Positions 1-8,936 of a DNA stretch of 64,000 bases are shown here, in pieces (the first letter of the stretch is position 1; every line of letters starts with the position of its first letter). The translations under genes were made by a program, and so were the position numbers. Source of the DNA: Flavobacterium caeni (GTDB lineage Bacteria; Bacteroidota; Bacteroidia; Flavobacteriales; Flavobacteriaceae); assembly GCF_900101895.1 (NCBI RefSeq), contig NZ_FMVF01000016.1, positions 1 to 64,000 on the forward strand, given 5' to 3'. Below the pieces are notes generated by a model, which saw only the letters and a program-made list of their open reading frames with translations, was not told the origin of the DNA and searched no databases.

Positions 1-540
1 AAAAATGAATTTTCTATTTTCGATAAACTTTCTTCGTGAGGCTGCGCGCTTTGGTCGTGGCAGGCGGAGGGCCGAGCGTAAAGAAACAGTCCAGAGGACT
101 GTTTTAGCGAAGGAGCCAGGAGGCGCGTTGGCCCGGCTTGAAGCTGGCGTTAAGAAACAAATGGTGTTTGAGCGAAGCGAGTTCATTTGTTTTAGCCGGC
201 GACCCGAGGCTTTAGCCGAACTGAGCGAAGCTAAAGCCAGCAGGTCGCCGAACGACCGCGCGCCAGGCATTTTTGCTACTTTTGTTGCCATACAAACCGA
301 GCTTGCGAGGTTCAGCGAACACCAAAACCAAATATTATTTTGGTGAGCTAAAAGTAGACCCGTGGTAGCGAAAACTTCAAACGGATTTCAAAACTTCCGG
401 TTTTGAAAGAAGCTCTAGCGATGCAACGCGCCCTAGCCCCGATGGCAGTGGAAATCCTTTTTTAAAAGGATTCGCCGAAGCGGCAGCGTAGGCAAATCTC
501 TTTTAAAAAAGATTGCAACGTACAGCGGGAAAAAGCTCCT
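1..540 (-). repeat. Long-form copy of the dispersed hairpin repeat (copy A)
   Basis: This gene-free stretch is filled by a composite repeat, also found at 12532-12935 and 12936-13455. Seen here: a palindromic ACAGTCC/GGACTGT stem; an AACAAATG/CATTTGTT stem around a GAGCGAAGCGAGTTC-type core; a GGCTTTAGC/GCTAAAGCC stem; the phrase GCATTTTTGCTACTTTTGTT; then CCCTAGCCCCGATGG and a distal hairpin ending GCTCCT. The strand is assigned so that AGGAGC is the 5' end and GGGGCTAGG follows the hairpin. The left end is cut by the window. An open frame at 5-346 runs through the palindromes and resembles no protein family, so I do not call it a gene. Confidence 0.75.
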
Positions 541-554
541 AAAAAAACAACACC

Positions 555-1160
555 ATGCAAGATGCAATAAACCACCTTTCCCAAGAAAAAATCTTCGGCA
601 CCATCATCGCCACCTATGGTTTGCCGACCGTGCCGTCGCGTCCGCAAGGTTTTCAAACGTTGGTTTTGCTGATTCTGGAGCAGCAGGTTTCGATCGACTC
701 GGCCAAGGCGACGTTCAACAAAATCAAAGCGCAATTTCCCGAAATGTTGCCCGAAGATTTGGTTCAATTGTCTGAAGCAGATTTTCGCGTGTTTGGGGTG
801 AGCCGTCAGAAGGCCAAATACATTGGCGGTTTGGCCGATGCGGTCCTTACCGGGCAAATCGATCTGGACAGCCTGCCGCACAAACCTGCCGAAGTCGTTC
901 GCGAAGAATTGATTAAACTCAAAGGCATCGGGAATTGGACGATCGATATTTATTTGATGTTTTGCCTTCAATCGCCCGATATCATACCGCTGGGCGATAT
1001 CGCGGTGGTCACGACAATCAGGGAATTGTTTGACGTGCATACCCAGGAAGCGATGGCCACCCTGGCGCAAAGCTGGCAACCACACCGCTCGACGGCCACC
1101 TATTTGCTGTGGCACCACTACCTGTGCAAACGCAACCGCAAAATCGATTATTCGCTTTAG
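555..1160 (+). CDS. HhH-GPD DNA-3-methyladenine glycosylase (AlkA-like)
   Basis: Base-excision repair glycosylase, expected to remove alkylated purines. The 201-residue protein carries the helix-hairpin-helix LKGIGNWTIDIYL (about residues 122-134) followed by the catalytic Asp in PLGDIAV (about 147-153), the order of the HhH-GPD superfamily. It lacks the extra N-terminal domain of E. coli AlkA, as do the short DNA-3-methyladenine glycosylase II proteins of Bacteroidetes. It sits alone between a repeat element and the hppA promoter. The ATG at 555 is the first in frame. The family is clear; the exact substrate (3-methyladenine or another lesion) is inferred. Confidence 0.85.
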   Translation: MQDAINHLSQEKIFGTIIATYGLPTVPSRPQGFQTLVLLILEQQVSIDSAKATFNKIKAQFPEMLPEDLVQLSEADFRVFGVSRQKAKYIGGLADAVLTGQIDLDSLPHKPAEVVREELIKLKGIGNWTIDIYLMFCLQSPDIIPLGDIAVVTTIRELFDVHTQEAMATLAQSWQPHRSTATYLLWHHYLCKRNRKIDYSL

Positions 1161-1191
1161 AATCAGCCTGCAACAAATTAACTTTCAATAG

Positions 1192-1221
1192 TTGTTTTTT
1201 GTTAATGTTTTGTTACTTTTG
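1192..1221 (+). promoter_or_regulatory. Bacteroidetes-type promoter of hppA
   Basis: TTG at 1192-1194 and TACTTTTG at 1214-1221 match the -33/-7 consensus TTG and TAnnTTTG with a 19-bp spacer. Its position inside the longest open frame shows that the upstream TTG start at 1192 is not used. Confidence 0.75.
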
Positions 1222-1254
1222 CAGGCGATTAAAATAAGAACAAAAATTACTTTT

Positions 1255-3723
1255 ATGGGATCAATGATGATTTACGTGCCGATAGTAATGGCATTAATAG
1301 GTTTGCTGTTCATGGCGGCCAAAAGAGCCTGGGTTTTGAAACAAGACGCCGGCGACGGTAAGATGAAAGAAATTTCAGATTACATCTACGAAGGTGCATT
1401 GGCCTTCTTGAAAGCAGAGTACCGCTTGTTGGCCATTTTCGTCGTATTGGCGAGCGTTGTCTTGGCCGGAATCACTTTTGTGCCGGGTGTAAAAACACAC
1501 ATGTTGATCGTAATTGCCTTTGTTTTTGGTGCCATTTTCTCGGCTTTGGCGGGTAATATGGGGATGAAAATCGCCACCAAAACCAACGTAAGAACTACAC
1601 AGGCCGCTCGTACGAGCTTGCCACAAGCCTTGAAAGTTTCTTTCGGCGGTGGTACCGTAATGGGCTTGGGTGTTGCCGGTTTGGCCGTTTTGGGCTTGAC
1701 CGCGTTCTTCATTTTCTTCTACCACTTCTTTATGGGCGGTACTTGGACCAACGGCGAAGACATGACCGTGGTACTCGAAACTTTGGCCGGTTTCTCTTTG
1801 GGCGCCGAGTCGATTGCATTGTTTGCGCGTGTAGGTGGTGGTATTTACACCAAAGCTGCCGACGTAGGTGCCGACTTGGTGGGTAAAGTAGAAGCTGGTA
1901 TCCCTGAAGACGATCCGCGTAACCCTGCAACAATCGCCGACAACGTTGGTGATAACGTAGGTGACGTAGCCGGTATGGGTGCCGATTTGTTCGGATCTTA
2001 TGTAGCGACCGTTTTGGCCGCGATGGTACTCGGAAACTATGTGATTTCGGACATGGGCGGAAAAATCGACGACGCTTTTGGCGGAATCGGACCGATCTTG
2101 TTGCCGATGGCCATTGCCGGTTTCGGTATCTTGTTCTCGATCATCGGGACCATGCTCGTGAAAATCTCTTCTAACGATGCGAAAGAAAAACAAGTACAAG
2201 GCGCGCTCAACGTAGGAAACTGGGTTTCTATCGTGTTGACTGCGATCTCTTGTTTCGTATTGGTGAAATACATGTTGCCGGAAACCATGAAAATGGAATT
2301 CTTTGGCGAAGGTTTGAAAGAAATCTCTTCGTTGCGCGTATTCTACGCAACGATTGTAGGACTCATCGTAGGCGGTGTCATTTCATCGGTTACTGAATAT
2401 TACACCGGTTTGGGCACGAAGCCAGTATTGGCGATTGTACAAAAATCATCGACTGGTGCCGGAACCAACGTGATCGCTGGTTTGGCGACCGGAATGGTGT
2501 CGACTTTCCCGACGGTATTGTTGTTTGCCGCTGCCATCTGGGCATCTTATGCGTTCGCCGGTTTCTACGGTGTGGCTTTGGCGGCTTCTGCTATGATGGC
2601 GACCACTGCGATGCAACTCGCGATCGACGCTTTCGGACCAATCTCTGACAACGCCGGTGGTATCGCCGAGATGAGCGAATTGCCGAAAGAAGTACGTACA
2701 AGAACCGACATCTTGGATTCAGTAGGTAACACGACTGCGGCTACCGGAAAAGGTTTTGCCATCGCGTCTGCGGCTTTGACGTCACTCGCCTTATTCGCGG
2801 CTTACGTCACGTTTACAGGCATCGACGGTATCAACATTTTCAAGGCGCCGGTTTTGGCGATGTTGTTCGTGGGTGGTATGATCCCAGTGGTGTTCTCGGC
2901 TTTGGCCATGAACTCTGTAGGTAAAGCAGCCATGGACATGGTGTACGAAGTACGTCGCCAGTTCAAGGAAATCCCAGGCATCATGGAAGGCAAGAACAAG
3001 CCAGAGTACGGCAAATGCGTCGAAATCTCTACCAAAGCGGCTTTGCGCGAAATGATGTTGCCGGGTATCTTGACCATCGGTTTCCCGATCGCGATTGTTT
3101 TGTTGCCAATGGTTTTGGGTTACGACAATTTGCTCATCGCCGAAATGCTCGGTGGCTACATGGCCGGTGTGACCGTTTCAGGTGTATTGTGGGCGGTATT
3201 CCAAAACAACGCGGGTGGTTCATGGGACAACGCCAAGAAATCTTTCGAGGCTGGTGTCATGATCAACGGCGAAATGACCTACAAAGGTTCAGACGCGCAC
3301 AAAGCGGCGGTAACCGGAGATACAGTTGGTGATCCATTCAAAGATACGTCAGGTCCGTCGATGAACATCTTGATCAAATTGTCATGTTTGATCGGACTCG
3401 TCATCGCCCCAATCTTGGGTAACGGCAGCCACACGACTACCGAAGGTCACGCCATGGCGACTTGCTGTTCAGCCGAAGGCAAATGTACTTCGATGACCAA
3501 GGAAGAATGTGTTGCAAAAGGGTGCACCAATCCTACTTGCGAGCACATGGTTGCTACAACCGAAGTCAAACATGAAGTTTCGAAAAAGATCATGGTCGAG
3601 AAGACCAATGTAGATGGCAAGGTTCAAGCGACCGTAACCACCAACATCGACGGCAAGGAAGAAGTCCTCAAATTCGAGGGTACCGAAGCCGAGGTGCAAG
3701 CCAAAATCGATTCGATTAAATAA
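1255..3723 (+). CDS. hppA: Membrane-bound K+-dependent pyrophosphatase, Na+/H+ translocating
   Basis: Couples pyrophosphate hydrolysis to cation pumping across the inner membrane. The signature DVGADLVGKVE and the aspartate cluster in DNVGDNVGDVAGMGADLF identify the family, and many hydrophobic segments agree with its 16-helix fold. The motif GNTTAATGKGF has the Ala/Gly arrangement of K+-dependent enzymes rather than the Lys of the K+-independent class. Whether Na+, H+ or both are pumped cannot be read with certainty. The last roughly 100 residues are an unusual extension: six Cys in a short run (ATCC, GKC, EEC, KGC, PTC), then a charged, Val/Thr-rich tail. ATG 1255 is chosen because the promoter lies at 1192-1221. 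A terminator follows. Confidence 0.95.
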   Translation: MGSMMIYVPIVMALIGLLFMAAKRAWVLKQDAGDGKMKEISDYIYEGALAFLKAEYRLLAIFVVLASVVLAGITFVPGVKTHMLIVIAFVFGAIFSALAGNMGMKIATKTNVRTTQAARTSLPQALKVSFGGGTVMGLGVAGLAVLGLTAFFIFFYHFFMGGTWTNGEDMTVVLETLAGFSLGAESIALFARVGGGIYTKAADVGADLVGKVEAGIPEDDPRNPATIADNVGDNVGDVAGMGADLFGSYVATVLAAMVLGNYVISDMGGKIDDAFGGIGPILLPMAIAGFGILFSIIGTMLVKISSNDAKEKQVQGALNVGNWVSIVLTAISCFVLVKYMLPETMKMEFFGEGLKEISSLRVFYATIVGLIVGGVISSVTEYYTGLGTKPVLAIVQKSSTGAGTNVIAGLATGMVSTFPTVLLFAAAIWASYAFAGFYGVALAASAMMATTAMQLAIDAFGPISDNAGGIAEMSELPKEVRTRTDILDSVGNTTAATGKGFAIASAALTSLALFAAYVTFTGIDGINIFKAPVLAMLFVGGMIPVVFSALAMNSVGKAAMDMVYEVRRQFKEIPGIMEGKNKPEYGKCVEISTKAALREMMLPGILTIGFPIAIVLLPMVLGYDNLLIAEMLGGYMAGVTVSGVLWAVFQNNAGGSWDNAKKSFEAGVMINGEMTYKGSDAHKAAVTGDTVGDPFKDTSGPSMNILIKLSCLIGLVIAPILGNGSHTTTEGHAMATCCSAEGKCTSMTKEECVAKGCTNPTCEHMVATTEVKHEVSKKIMVEKTNVDGKVQATVTTNIDGKEEVLKFEGTEAEVQAKIDSIK

Positions 3724-3741
3724 GACTTTTTTTACAAGTAC

Positions 3742-3780
3742 AAAGCCCTGTTGCGTGACCTTCGCGACAGGGCTTTTTTT
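3742..3780 (+). terminator. Rho-independent terminator of hppA
   Basis: A GC-rich stem (AAAGCCCTGTTGCG pairing with CGCGACAGGGCTTT) is followed directly by a run of T, 19 bases past the hppA stop codon. Confidence 0.9.
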
Positions 3781-3849
3781 ATGATTTGAAAACGGGCAAA
3801 CCCATCAAAATTGGTTACATTTACGCTCCTAATAACTAATTCAACACCT

Positions 3850-6800
3850 ATGAAAAAATCTTTACTGATGGCTTTGGCGTTCTGTGCGACAAGCGGTTGG
3901 GCCCAAACAAACAGGGCTTGGACGGCTGTTTCGAACACCAATGTCAAGCCCTCGAAAACGGTCCAACGACAGTCGTTCCCGGCCGATTTTACACTGATGC
4001 GGCTTGCCCCGCAAACCCTCCGCGCGGTGCTGCAAACCGCGCCGCAACGCAATGTATCGGTACACCAATCGGGCGTGATCATCTCGTTGCCCAATGTACA
4101 GGGCCAAACCGAGCGTTTCGAAATGCTCGAAGCGTCAAACTTTGTTCCTGAATTCCAGGCGCAACATCCCGAAATCCGTGCTTACGTTGGTAAGGGCATC
4201 GACGACAAAAATGCCACCGTGCGTTTGAGCGTAGACCCGAGCGGCATTCAGGGCATGGTGTTCCGCACCGACAAACGCAACGAATTCATCGAGCCCTATG
4301 CTGAAGGCGGCGATATTTATGCGGTGTACAACGCCTCGCGCAACAAAGGCAGTTTGCCGTTTACCTGTTCTACCGAAGACGTTTCGATCGCCAAGTCGCT
4401 CGAGGACCACGGCGATGAGAACCGATCGAATTCGGGCGAATTATTGACGTTTCGCCTGGCCTTGTCTTGCAACGCCGAATACACCAACTATTTTGGTGGC
4501 GTGGCGCAGGCGCTCGCTGCGATGAACGCGACCATGACACGTGTCAATGGTGTGTTCGAGATGGACATGGCCATCCACATGAACATGATCGACAATACCG
4601 ACCTTATTTTCACCAATCCATCAACCGATCCGTATACGACCATCGGGCAGTGGAACAGCCAACTGCAAAACCTGCTCAACGATGAAGTGGGCAACGCCAA
4701 TTACGACATCGGGCACATGTTCGGCTCTACGGGTGGCGGCGGCAGCGCAGGCTGTATCGGCTGCGTGTGCGTCAACGGACAAAAGGGCAGCGCCAAGACC
4801 TCTCCGGCCGATGGCGTCCCAATGGGCGATACGTTCGACATCGACTATGTAGCGCATGAAATGGGGCACCAATTCGGCGCCAACCACACTTTTTCGCACG
4901 GCGTAGAAGGTACGGGCGTGAACGTAGAACCGGGATCGGGCTCGACCATCATGGGGTATGCGGGCATCACGAACTGGGACATCGCCAACCATTCCGATGC
5001 CTATTTTGTGTATGCGAGCATCAAACAGGTGCAGGACAATATGGTGGGCAAGACTTGTCCGGTGCGTACGCCATTGGCCAATACCGCGCCTACAGTCGAC
5101 GCTGGTGCCGATTACATCATCCCGATCAGTACCCCTTATGTGTTGACCGGGTCGGCGACCGATGCGCAAGGCGATACGCTTTTGTATTGTTGGGAGCAAA
5201 ACGATTCGGCGACGTCGCAAACCGGCGGTTCGAGCCCGGCATCGCCTACCAAGACAGGTGGCCCGAACTGGCGTTCTTACGACCCTACGTTGTCGCCAAG
5301 CCGCTACATGCCGCCGTTGGCGCGTGTGGTGAACAACCAATTGACTTCGACGTTCGGATCGGTGACTACCGAGGCCATCAGCTCGGTGGCGCGCGAGTGT
5401 AATTTTGTCTTGACCGTGCGCGACCGCGACCTCGAGGTGGGGCAAACCGCTTCGGATTTTATGAAGGTAACCACCGTTGCGGCAGCCGGACCGTTTATCG
5501 TCAACACGCCGAACACCAATATTTCGGTGATGGCGGCCACCAATTACGATGTGACCTGGAACGTAGCCGGGACCACGGGCAATGGTGTCAATGCGGCTAC
5601 CGTCGATATTTTCCTTTCGACCGATGGCGGATTCACGTATCCGTACGAGTTGGCCAACAATGTCCCGAACGATGGTACGCAGGCCGTGGTATTCCCAGAT
5701 GTTCCGGGCACAACCAACCGCGTGATGGTCAAAGGCCACAACCATATTTTTTACGACATCTCGAACACGAATTTCACGATCACAACGGCAGTTTCGACCT
5801 TTGTGATTTCGGCGCCAGGCGGAACCGACACGCAAACATCGTGTCAAGGCGGGCAGGCGGTCTATACGATCCTTTACGACACCATCAACGGCTTCGACGA
5901 CCCAACCACGTTTAGTCTTTCGGGGCAACCGGCGGGTACGACCGTATCGTTTTCGCAAAATCCGGTGACGACACCAGGACAGGTAACCTTGACGGTTTCG
6001 AACACCAATGCAGCGCCTGCGGGTGCCTACACGATGACGCTCACCGGTACTTCGGGCAGCGAGGTCAAGACACTCACGTTGTACTATGATTTGTTTGCGA
6101 CTACGTTCCCAGCCTCGGTGTTGACCACGCCGGCCAATGGCGCGACTACGCAGCCTACCACGCTCACGCTCGAATGGGACGCCAACGCCAACGCGTCGTC
6201 CTATGATATTCAGGTGGCCACCGATGCTGGTTTCACGACCGGACTCATCGAAGGCACAACCGATACCAACAGCTACCAGGTGACCGGACTTGCGACAGGA
6301 ACCACCTATTACTGGCGCATTTTGCCTAAGAACGCGTCGTGTAGCGGCGAACTGAGCGCGGCGTTTTCGTTCCAAACCGGAATGACTTCTTGCGACGACT
6401 GGGAGTCGACCGATGTGCCTGTAACCATTTCGGCATCGGGCGCGCCGACGGTAAATTCGACGCTCGTGATCCCAGCCGGGGAAGGGGCAGACATCGAGAG
6501 CCTTACCGTGACCGTAGACATCACGCATACTTGGGTACGCGATTTGACTGTGACATTAATCAGTCCGGCAGGCTCAGAGGCACGACTCGTAAATCGTCCG
6601 TGTACGAACGCGGCGCTCAACAACATCCAGGCAACGTTCGACGACGAAGGCATTGTCCTGATTTGCGCGAACAATCCGGCGGTAGGAGGTACCATCATCC
6701 CGTTTGATGCGTTGTCGGCTTTTGTCGGTGAGAATACCGAAGGCACCTGGACGTTGCGCGTGGCCGATCAGGCCAACCAAGACGGCGGCGCCATCAACAG

Positions 6801-7098
6801 TTGGTCGATCAACGTGTGCAGCACGCAAGAATTGGGTGTCGCGCAAAGCGAGTTTACCGACTTTGCGTTGTATCCGAACCCGAACAACGGTGCGTTCGAC
6901 GTGCGCTTCACGCCCAATTCAGACGACGTGAAAATCAACGTACACGACATGCGCGGCCGTCAGATATTCAACCAGGCGTATAGGGCAGGCGGTATGTTCC
7001 AGGAAACAATCCAATTGCGCAACGCTTCGTCGGGGATCTACATGGTTACCGTCGAGAACGGCAGCAGTAGGGTGGTGAAGAAGATTGTCATCGAGTAA
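3850..7098 (+). CDS. Secreted zinc metalloprotease with FnIII, P-domain and T9SS sorting domain
   Basis: Large secreted protease of 1,082 residues. Order: signal peptide ending near GWAQ; a propeptide-like region; a reprolysin-type catalytic domain with the zinc motif HEMGHQFGANH (about residues 336-346) and a Met-turn candidate in STIMGYAG; Ig/FnIII-like repeats, the clearest around PANGATTQPTTLTLEWDAN; a proprotein-convertase P domain (DLTVTLISPAGSEA through EGTWTLRVAD); and a C-terminal type A T9SS domain beginning FALYPNPNNG and ending VVKKIVIE. It should therefore be exported by Sec, moved across the outer membrane by T9SS and released or anchored after cleavage. ATG 3850 is chosen because it starts the signal peptide; the frame is open further upstream. 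Family clear, substrate unknown. Confidence 0.92.
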   Translation: MKKSLLMALAFCATSGWAQTNRAWTAVSNTNVKPSKTVQRQSFPADFTLMRLAPQTLRAVLQTAPQRNVSVHQSGVIISLPNVQGQTERFEMLEASNFVPEFQAQHPEIRAYVGKGIDDKNATVRLSVDPSGIQGMVFRTDKRNEFIEPYAEGGDIYAVYNASRNKGSLPFTCSTEDVSIAKSLEDHGDENRSNSGELLTFRLALSCNAEYTNYFGGVAQALAAMNATMTRVNGVFEMDMAIHMNMIDNTDLIFTNPSTDPYTTIGQWNSQLQNLLNDEVGNANYDIGHMFGSTGGGGSAGCIGCVCVNGQKGSAKTSPADGVPMGDTFDIDYVAHEMGHQFGANHTFSHGVEGTGVNVEPGSGSTIMGYAGITNWDIANHSDAYFVYASIKQVQDNMVGKTCPVRTPLANTAPTVDAGADYIIPISTPYVLTGSATDAQGDTLLYCWEQNDSATSQTGGSSPASPTKTGGPNWRSYDPTLSPSRYMPPLARVVNNQLTSTFGSVTTEAISSVARECNFVLTVRDRDLEVGQTASDFMKVTTVAAAGPFIVNTPNTNISVMAATNYDVTWNVAGTTGNGVNAATVDIFLSTDGGFTYPYELANNVPNDGTQAVVFPDVPGTTNRVMVKGHNHIFYDISNTNFTITTAVSTFVISAPGGTDTQTSCQGGQAVYTILYDTINGFDDPTTFSLSGQPAGTTVSFSQNPVTTPGQVTLTVSNTNAAPAGAYTMTLTGTSGSEVKTLTLYYDLFATTFPASVLTTPANGATTQPTTLTLEWDANANASSYDIQVATDAGFTTGLIEGTTDTNSYQVTGLATGTTYYWRILPKNASCSGELSAAFSFQTGMTSCDDWESTDVPVTISASGAPTVNSTLVIPAGEGADIESLTVTVDITHTWVRDLTVTLISPAGSEARLVNRPCTNAALNNIQATFDDEGIVLICANNPAVGGTIIPFDALSAFVGENTEGTWTLRVADQANQDGGAINSWSINVCSTQELGVAQSEFTDFALYPNPNNGAFDVRFTPNSDDVKINVHDMRGRQIFNQAYRAGGMFQETIQLRNASSGIYMVTVENGSSRVVKKIVIE

Positions 7099-7116
7099 TT
7101 GTGCCAATTCAAACAA

Positions 7117-7145
7117 AAAGCCCCGCGAATGCGGGGCTTTTTTTT
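7117..7145 (+). terminator. Rho-independent terminator of the metalloprotease gene
   Basis: AAAGCCCCGC and GCGGGGCTTT form a perfect stem with a short loop, followed by T8, just after the stop codon. Confidence 0.92.
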
Positions 7146-7260
7146 GTCTGAGTATTTAGCCGTCAGTTAAACCCATTGAGCGCTTGGGCCGAACTTGATC
7201 TATTTGAAATAAGAAAACATTTTGAGTAAAATAGGGGATTGTGTCGGGCGTTCAAAAAAA

Positions 7261-7396
7261 TTAACAAAATCTACAGTTTTTCTGTAATCAAGTGTTCTTT
7301 TTGTTTTGTAGGGGATACCTTCATAGCCCCCTTCCCTACGGTAAAAATAAACTTTTTCGATATACGCGCCTTACAGAAAATCTGTACTTTTTTCAA
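7261..7396. repeat. Structured intergenic element, copy 1
   Basis: This occupies the 324-bp gap between two convergent genes. Its ends are inverted: TTAACAAAATCTACAG on the left, and TCTGTACTTTTTTCAA on the right whose complement closely matches the left arm. An inner stem CTGTAA/TTACAG is present. The central loop holds the phrase GGGGATACCTTCAT followed by GCCCCCTTCCC and GTAAAAATA. The same ends and loop phrase recur at 44538-44737 with different stem sequence. No protein frame is convincing. It may be a structured RNA or a small non-autonomous element; I cannot tell which. Confidence 0.65.
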
Positions 7397-7422
7397 AGGC
7401 TAATGCCTGAACCTACCTTCTG

Positions 7423-8037
7423 CTAAAACAAACCGTTCAATTCCGCATTGATCTTGTTCACGACCATCCCCAAATCTTCGGGATTGTTTACAAAGTCTAC
7501 ATTGTCTACATCGATGATTAAAAGCGGGCCTTTGTCATAAGTCTGGATCCAGGCCTCGTATCTTTCGTTAAGGCGGCTCAGGTAGTCGATCGAAATCGAG
7601 TTCTCGTAATCGCGGCCGCGTTTGTGGATTTGCGCCACCAGGTTCGGAATCGAACTGCGCAGGTAAATCAGCATATCGGGTGCCTTGACCAGCGATTCCA
7701 TGAGTTCGAACAACGACGAATAGTTCTGGAAATCGCGGTTGGTCATGAGTCCCATCGCGTGCAAATTGGGCGCAAAAATGTGCGCGTCTTCATAAATCGT
7801 ACGGTCCTGGATGATCTTTTTGCCGCTTTCACGAATTTGCAATATCTGACGGAAACGGCTGTTGAGGAAGTAAATCTGAAGGTTGAACGACCAACGTTCC
7901 ATCTGGTGGTAAAAATCGTCGAGGTACGGGTTGTCTACGACGTCCTCAAAATGCGGTTCCCATTTGAATTGTTTGGCCAATAATCGGGTAAGTGTTGTTT
8001 TTCCTGCGCCTATGTTTCCTGCTACTGCTATGTGCAT
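7423..8037 (-). CDS. Deoxynucleoside kinase (dNK family)
   Basis: Phosphorylates deoxynucleosides for salvage of dNTPs. The 204-residue protein starts with a P-loop, AGNIGAGKTTL (residues 6-16), and has the substrate-site ExPxxxNPYLDDFY-like segment EDVVDNPYLDDFY, the ERWSFNLQIYFLNSRF helix and the QDRTIYEDAHIF motif, all typical of deoxyadenosine/deoxyguanosine kinases of Gram-positive and Bacteroidetes type. The start codon overlaps the stop of the upstream gene by one base (TAATG), so the two are probably translationally coupled. Which base is preferred cannot be read from the sequence. Confidence 0.9.
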   Translation of the reverse strand: MHIAVAGNIGAGKTTLTRLLAKQFKWEPHFEDVVDNPYLDDFYHQMERWSFNLQIYFLNSRFRQILQIRESGKKIIQDRTIYEDAHIFAPNLHAMGLMTNRDFQNYSSLFELMESLVKAPDMLIYLRSSIPNLVAQIHKRGRDYENSISIDYLSRLNERYEAWIQTYDKGPLLIIDVDNVDFVNNPEDLGMVVNKINAELNGLF

Positions 8038-8819
8038 TACGGTAATGTGATTTTATAATTCGTGATTCCTTGTTCTGTAAAAATAGACAAAATTTGCGCT
8101 TGGTAGTGAAAACTTTTGAACGTTTTTTCGCCGATCGGAAGCGTTTCAGATTTGTCGTTTTTGGCCGTGCGGGCGTATATTTTGCCGTCTTTGGCGTACA
8201 GCAGCCAGGCATCGTTTGCAAGGACAAATTGCTGGATGCCGGCCATCGGTTCGAACGTCGTGATTTTGCCGTACACGTCGGTGGCGTAATGGTTGCCTTG
8301 GTCGTCGATCCAGTGGAAATGGTTGAAATCCGATTCGTAAACCGAAACCTTTCCGGTAAACGGCACCGTCAATTCGCGCAGTTCGTTGCGCAGATAATCG
8401 AACAATCCGACCTTTTGCGACAAAGTGTTGAAGATCCAAAGCCGATTGCCCGAAGCCATCGCAACGGCCGAGGCAACAATGGGCGTTGCATTTTTGGAAA
8501 AATTAATCCGATGCGTTTCATTGAGTTGGTTGTCGACCAAAACCGCCGTGTTGAAACCTTCATAAAACAAAACGATTTGCAGCGGATTTCGCAAATCGAC
8601 GCGCGTGATCTTCCCGAGCGCAAGGTTTTTGTATTCGAGTGTGACGCCGCTTTTTTGCTTGCAAAACACGTTGTTTTTGATAAAATACCGAAACCCGAAA
8701 TTGTCGTGCCCAACAAACGCATCGGCAACCAATTGCTCAAAATTACCGCTGACCATCGTCACTTGCGCAGGTGCCACGAGCGAGAACAACGACCAAAAAA
8801 CAAGCATCCGGATTTTCAT
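8037..8819 (-). CDS. Secreted conserved hypothetical protein, beta-propeller-like
   Basis: I do not recognise a named family. The 260-residue product starts with a signal peptide (MKIRMLVFWSLFSLVAPAQ) and continues with many short beta-rich segments, such as NRLWIFNTLSQKVGLFDYL and NHYATDVYGKITTF, that look like propeller blades. It lies directly upstream of the deoxynucleoside kinase gene with a TAATG overlap, so the two form an operon. I set the start at 8819, not the earlier one at 8864, because the signal peptide begins there. Likely periplasmic; role unknown. Confidence 0.7.
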   Translation of the reverse strand: MKIRMLVFWSLFSLVAPAQVTMVSGNFEQLVADAFVGHDNFGFRYFIKNNVFCKQKSGVTLEYKNLALGKITRVDLRNPLQIVLFYEGFNTAVLVDNQLNETHRINFSKNATPIVASAVAMASGNRLWIFNTLSQKVGLFDYLRNELRELTVPFTGKVSVYESDFNHFHWIDDQGNHYATDVYGKITTFEPMAGIQQFVLANDAWLLYAKDGKIYARTAKNDKSETLPIGEKTFKSFHYQAQILSIFTEQGITNYKITLP

Positions 8820-8936
8820 AGCGGCTAAAGTACAGCCCAAACGCTGTTCGGCCAAAACATTCACCCAAAATCTTTTAACAAAAACTTGTAACAGATTTGG
8901 GGCGCTTTCGTCATCTTTGCCTTGAACAACAACGCT

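Noticed and set aside
5..346. A 113-codon open frame at the window start
   Set aside because: It runs through nested palindromes of the repeat element and shows no protein-like composition or family resemblance.
1192..1254. TTG start giving hppA a 21-residue extension
   Set aside because: A strong promoter (1192-1221) lies inside it, so it is not transcribed as part of the gene.
4621..6528. Long minus-strand open frame opposite the metalloprotease
   Set aside because: It is antisense to a gene with clear domains; Arg/His-rich composition typical of a shadow frame in this codon usage.
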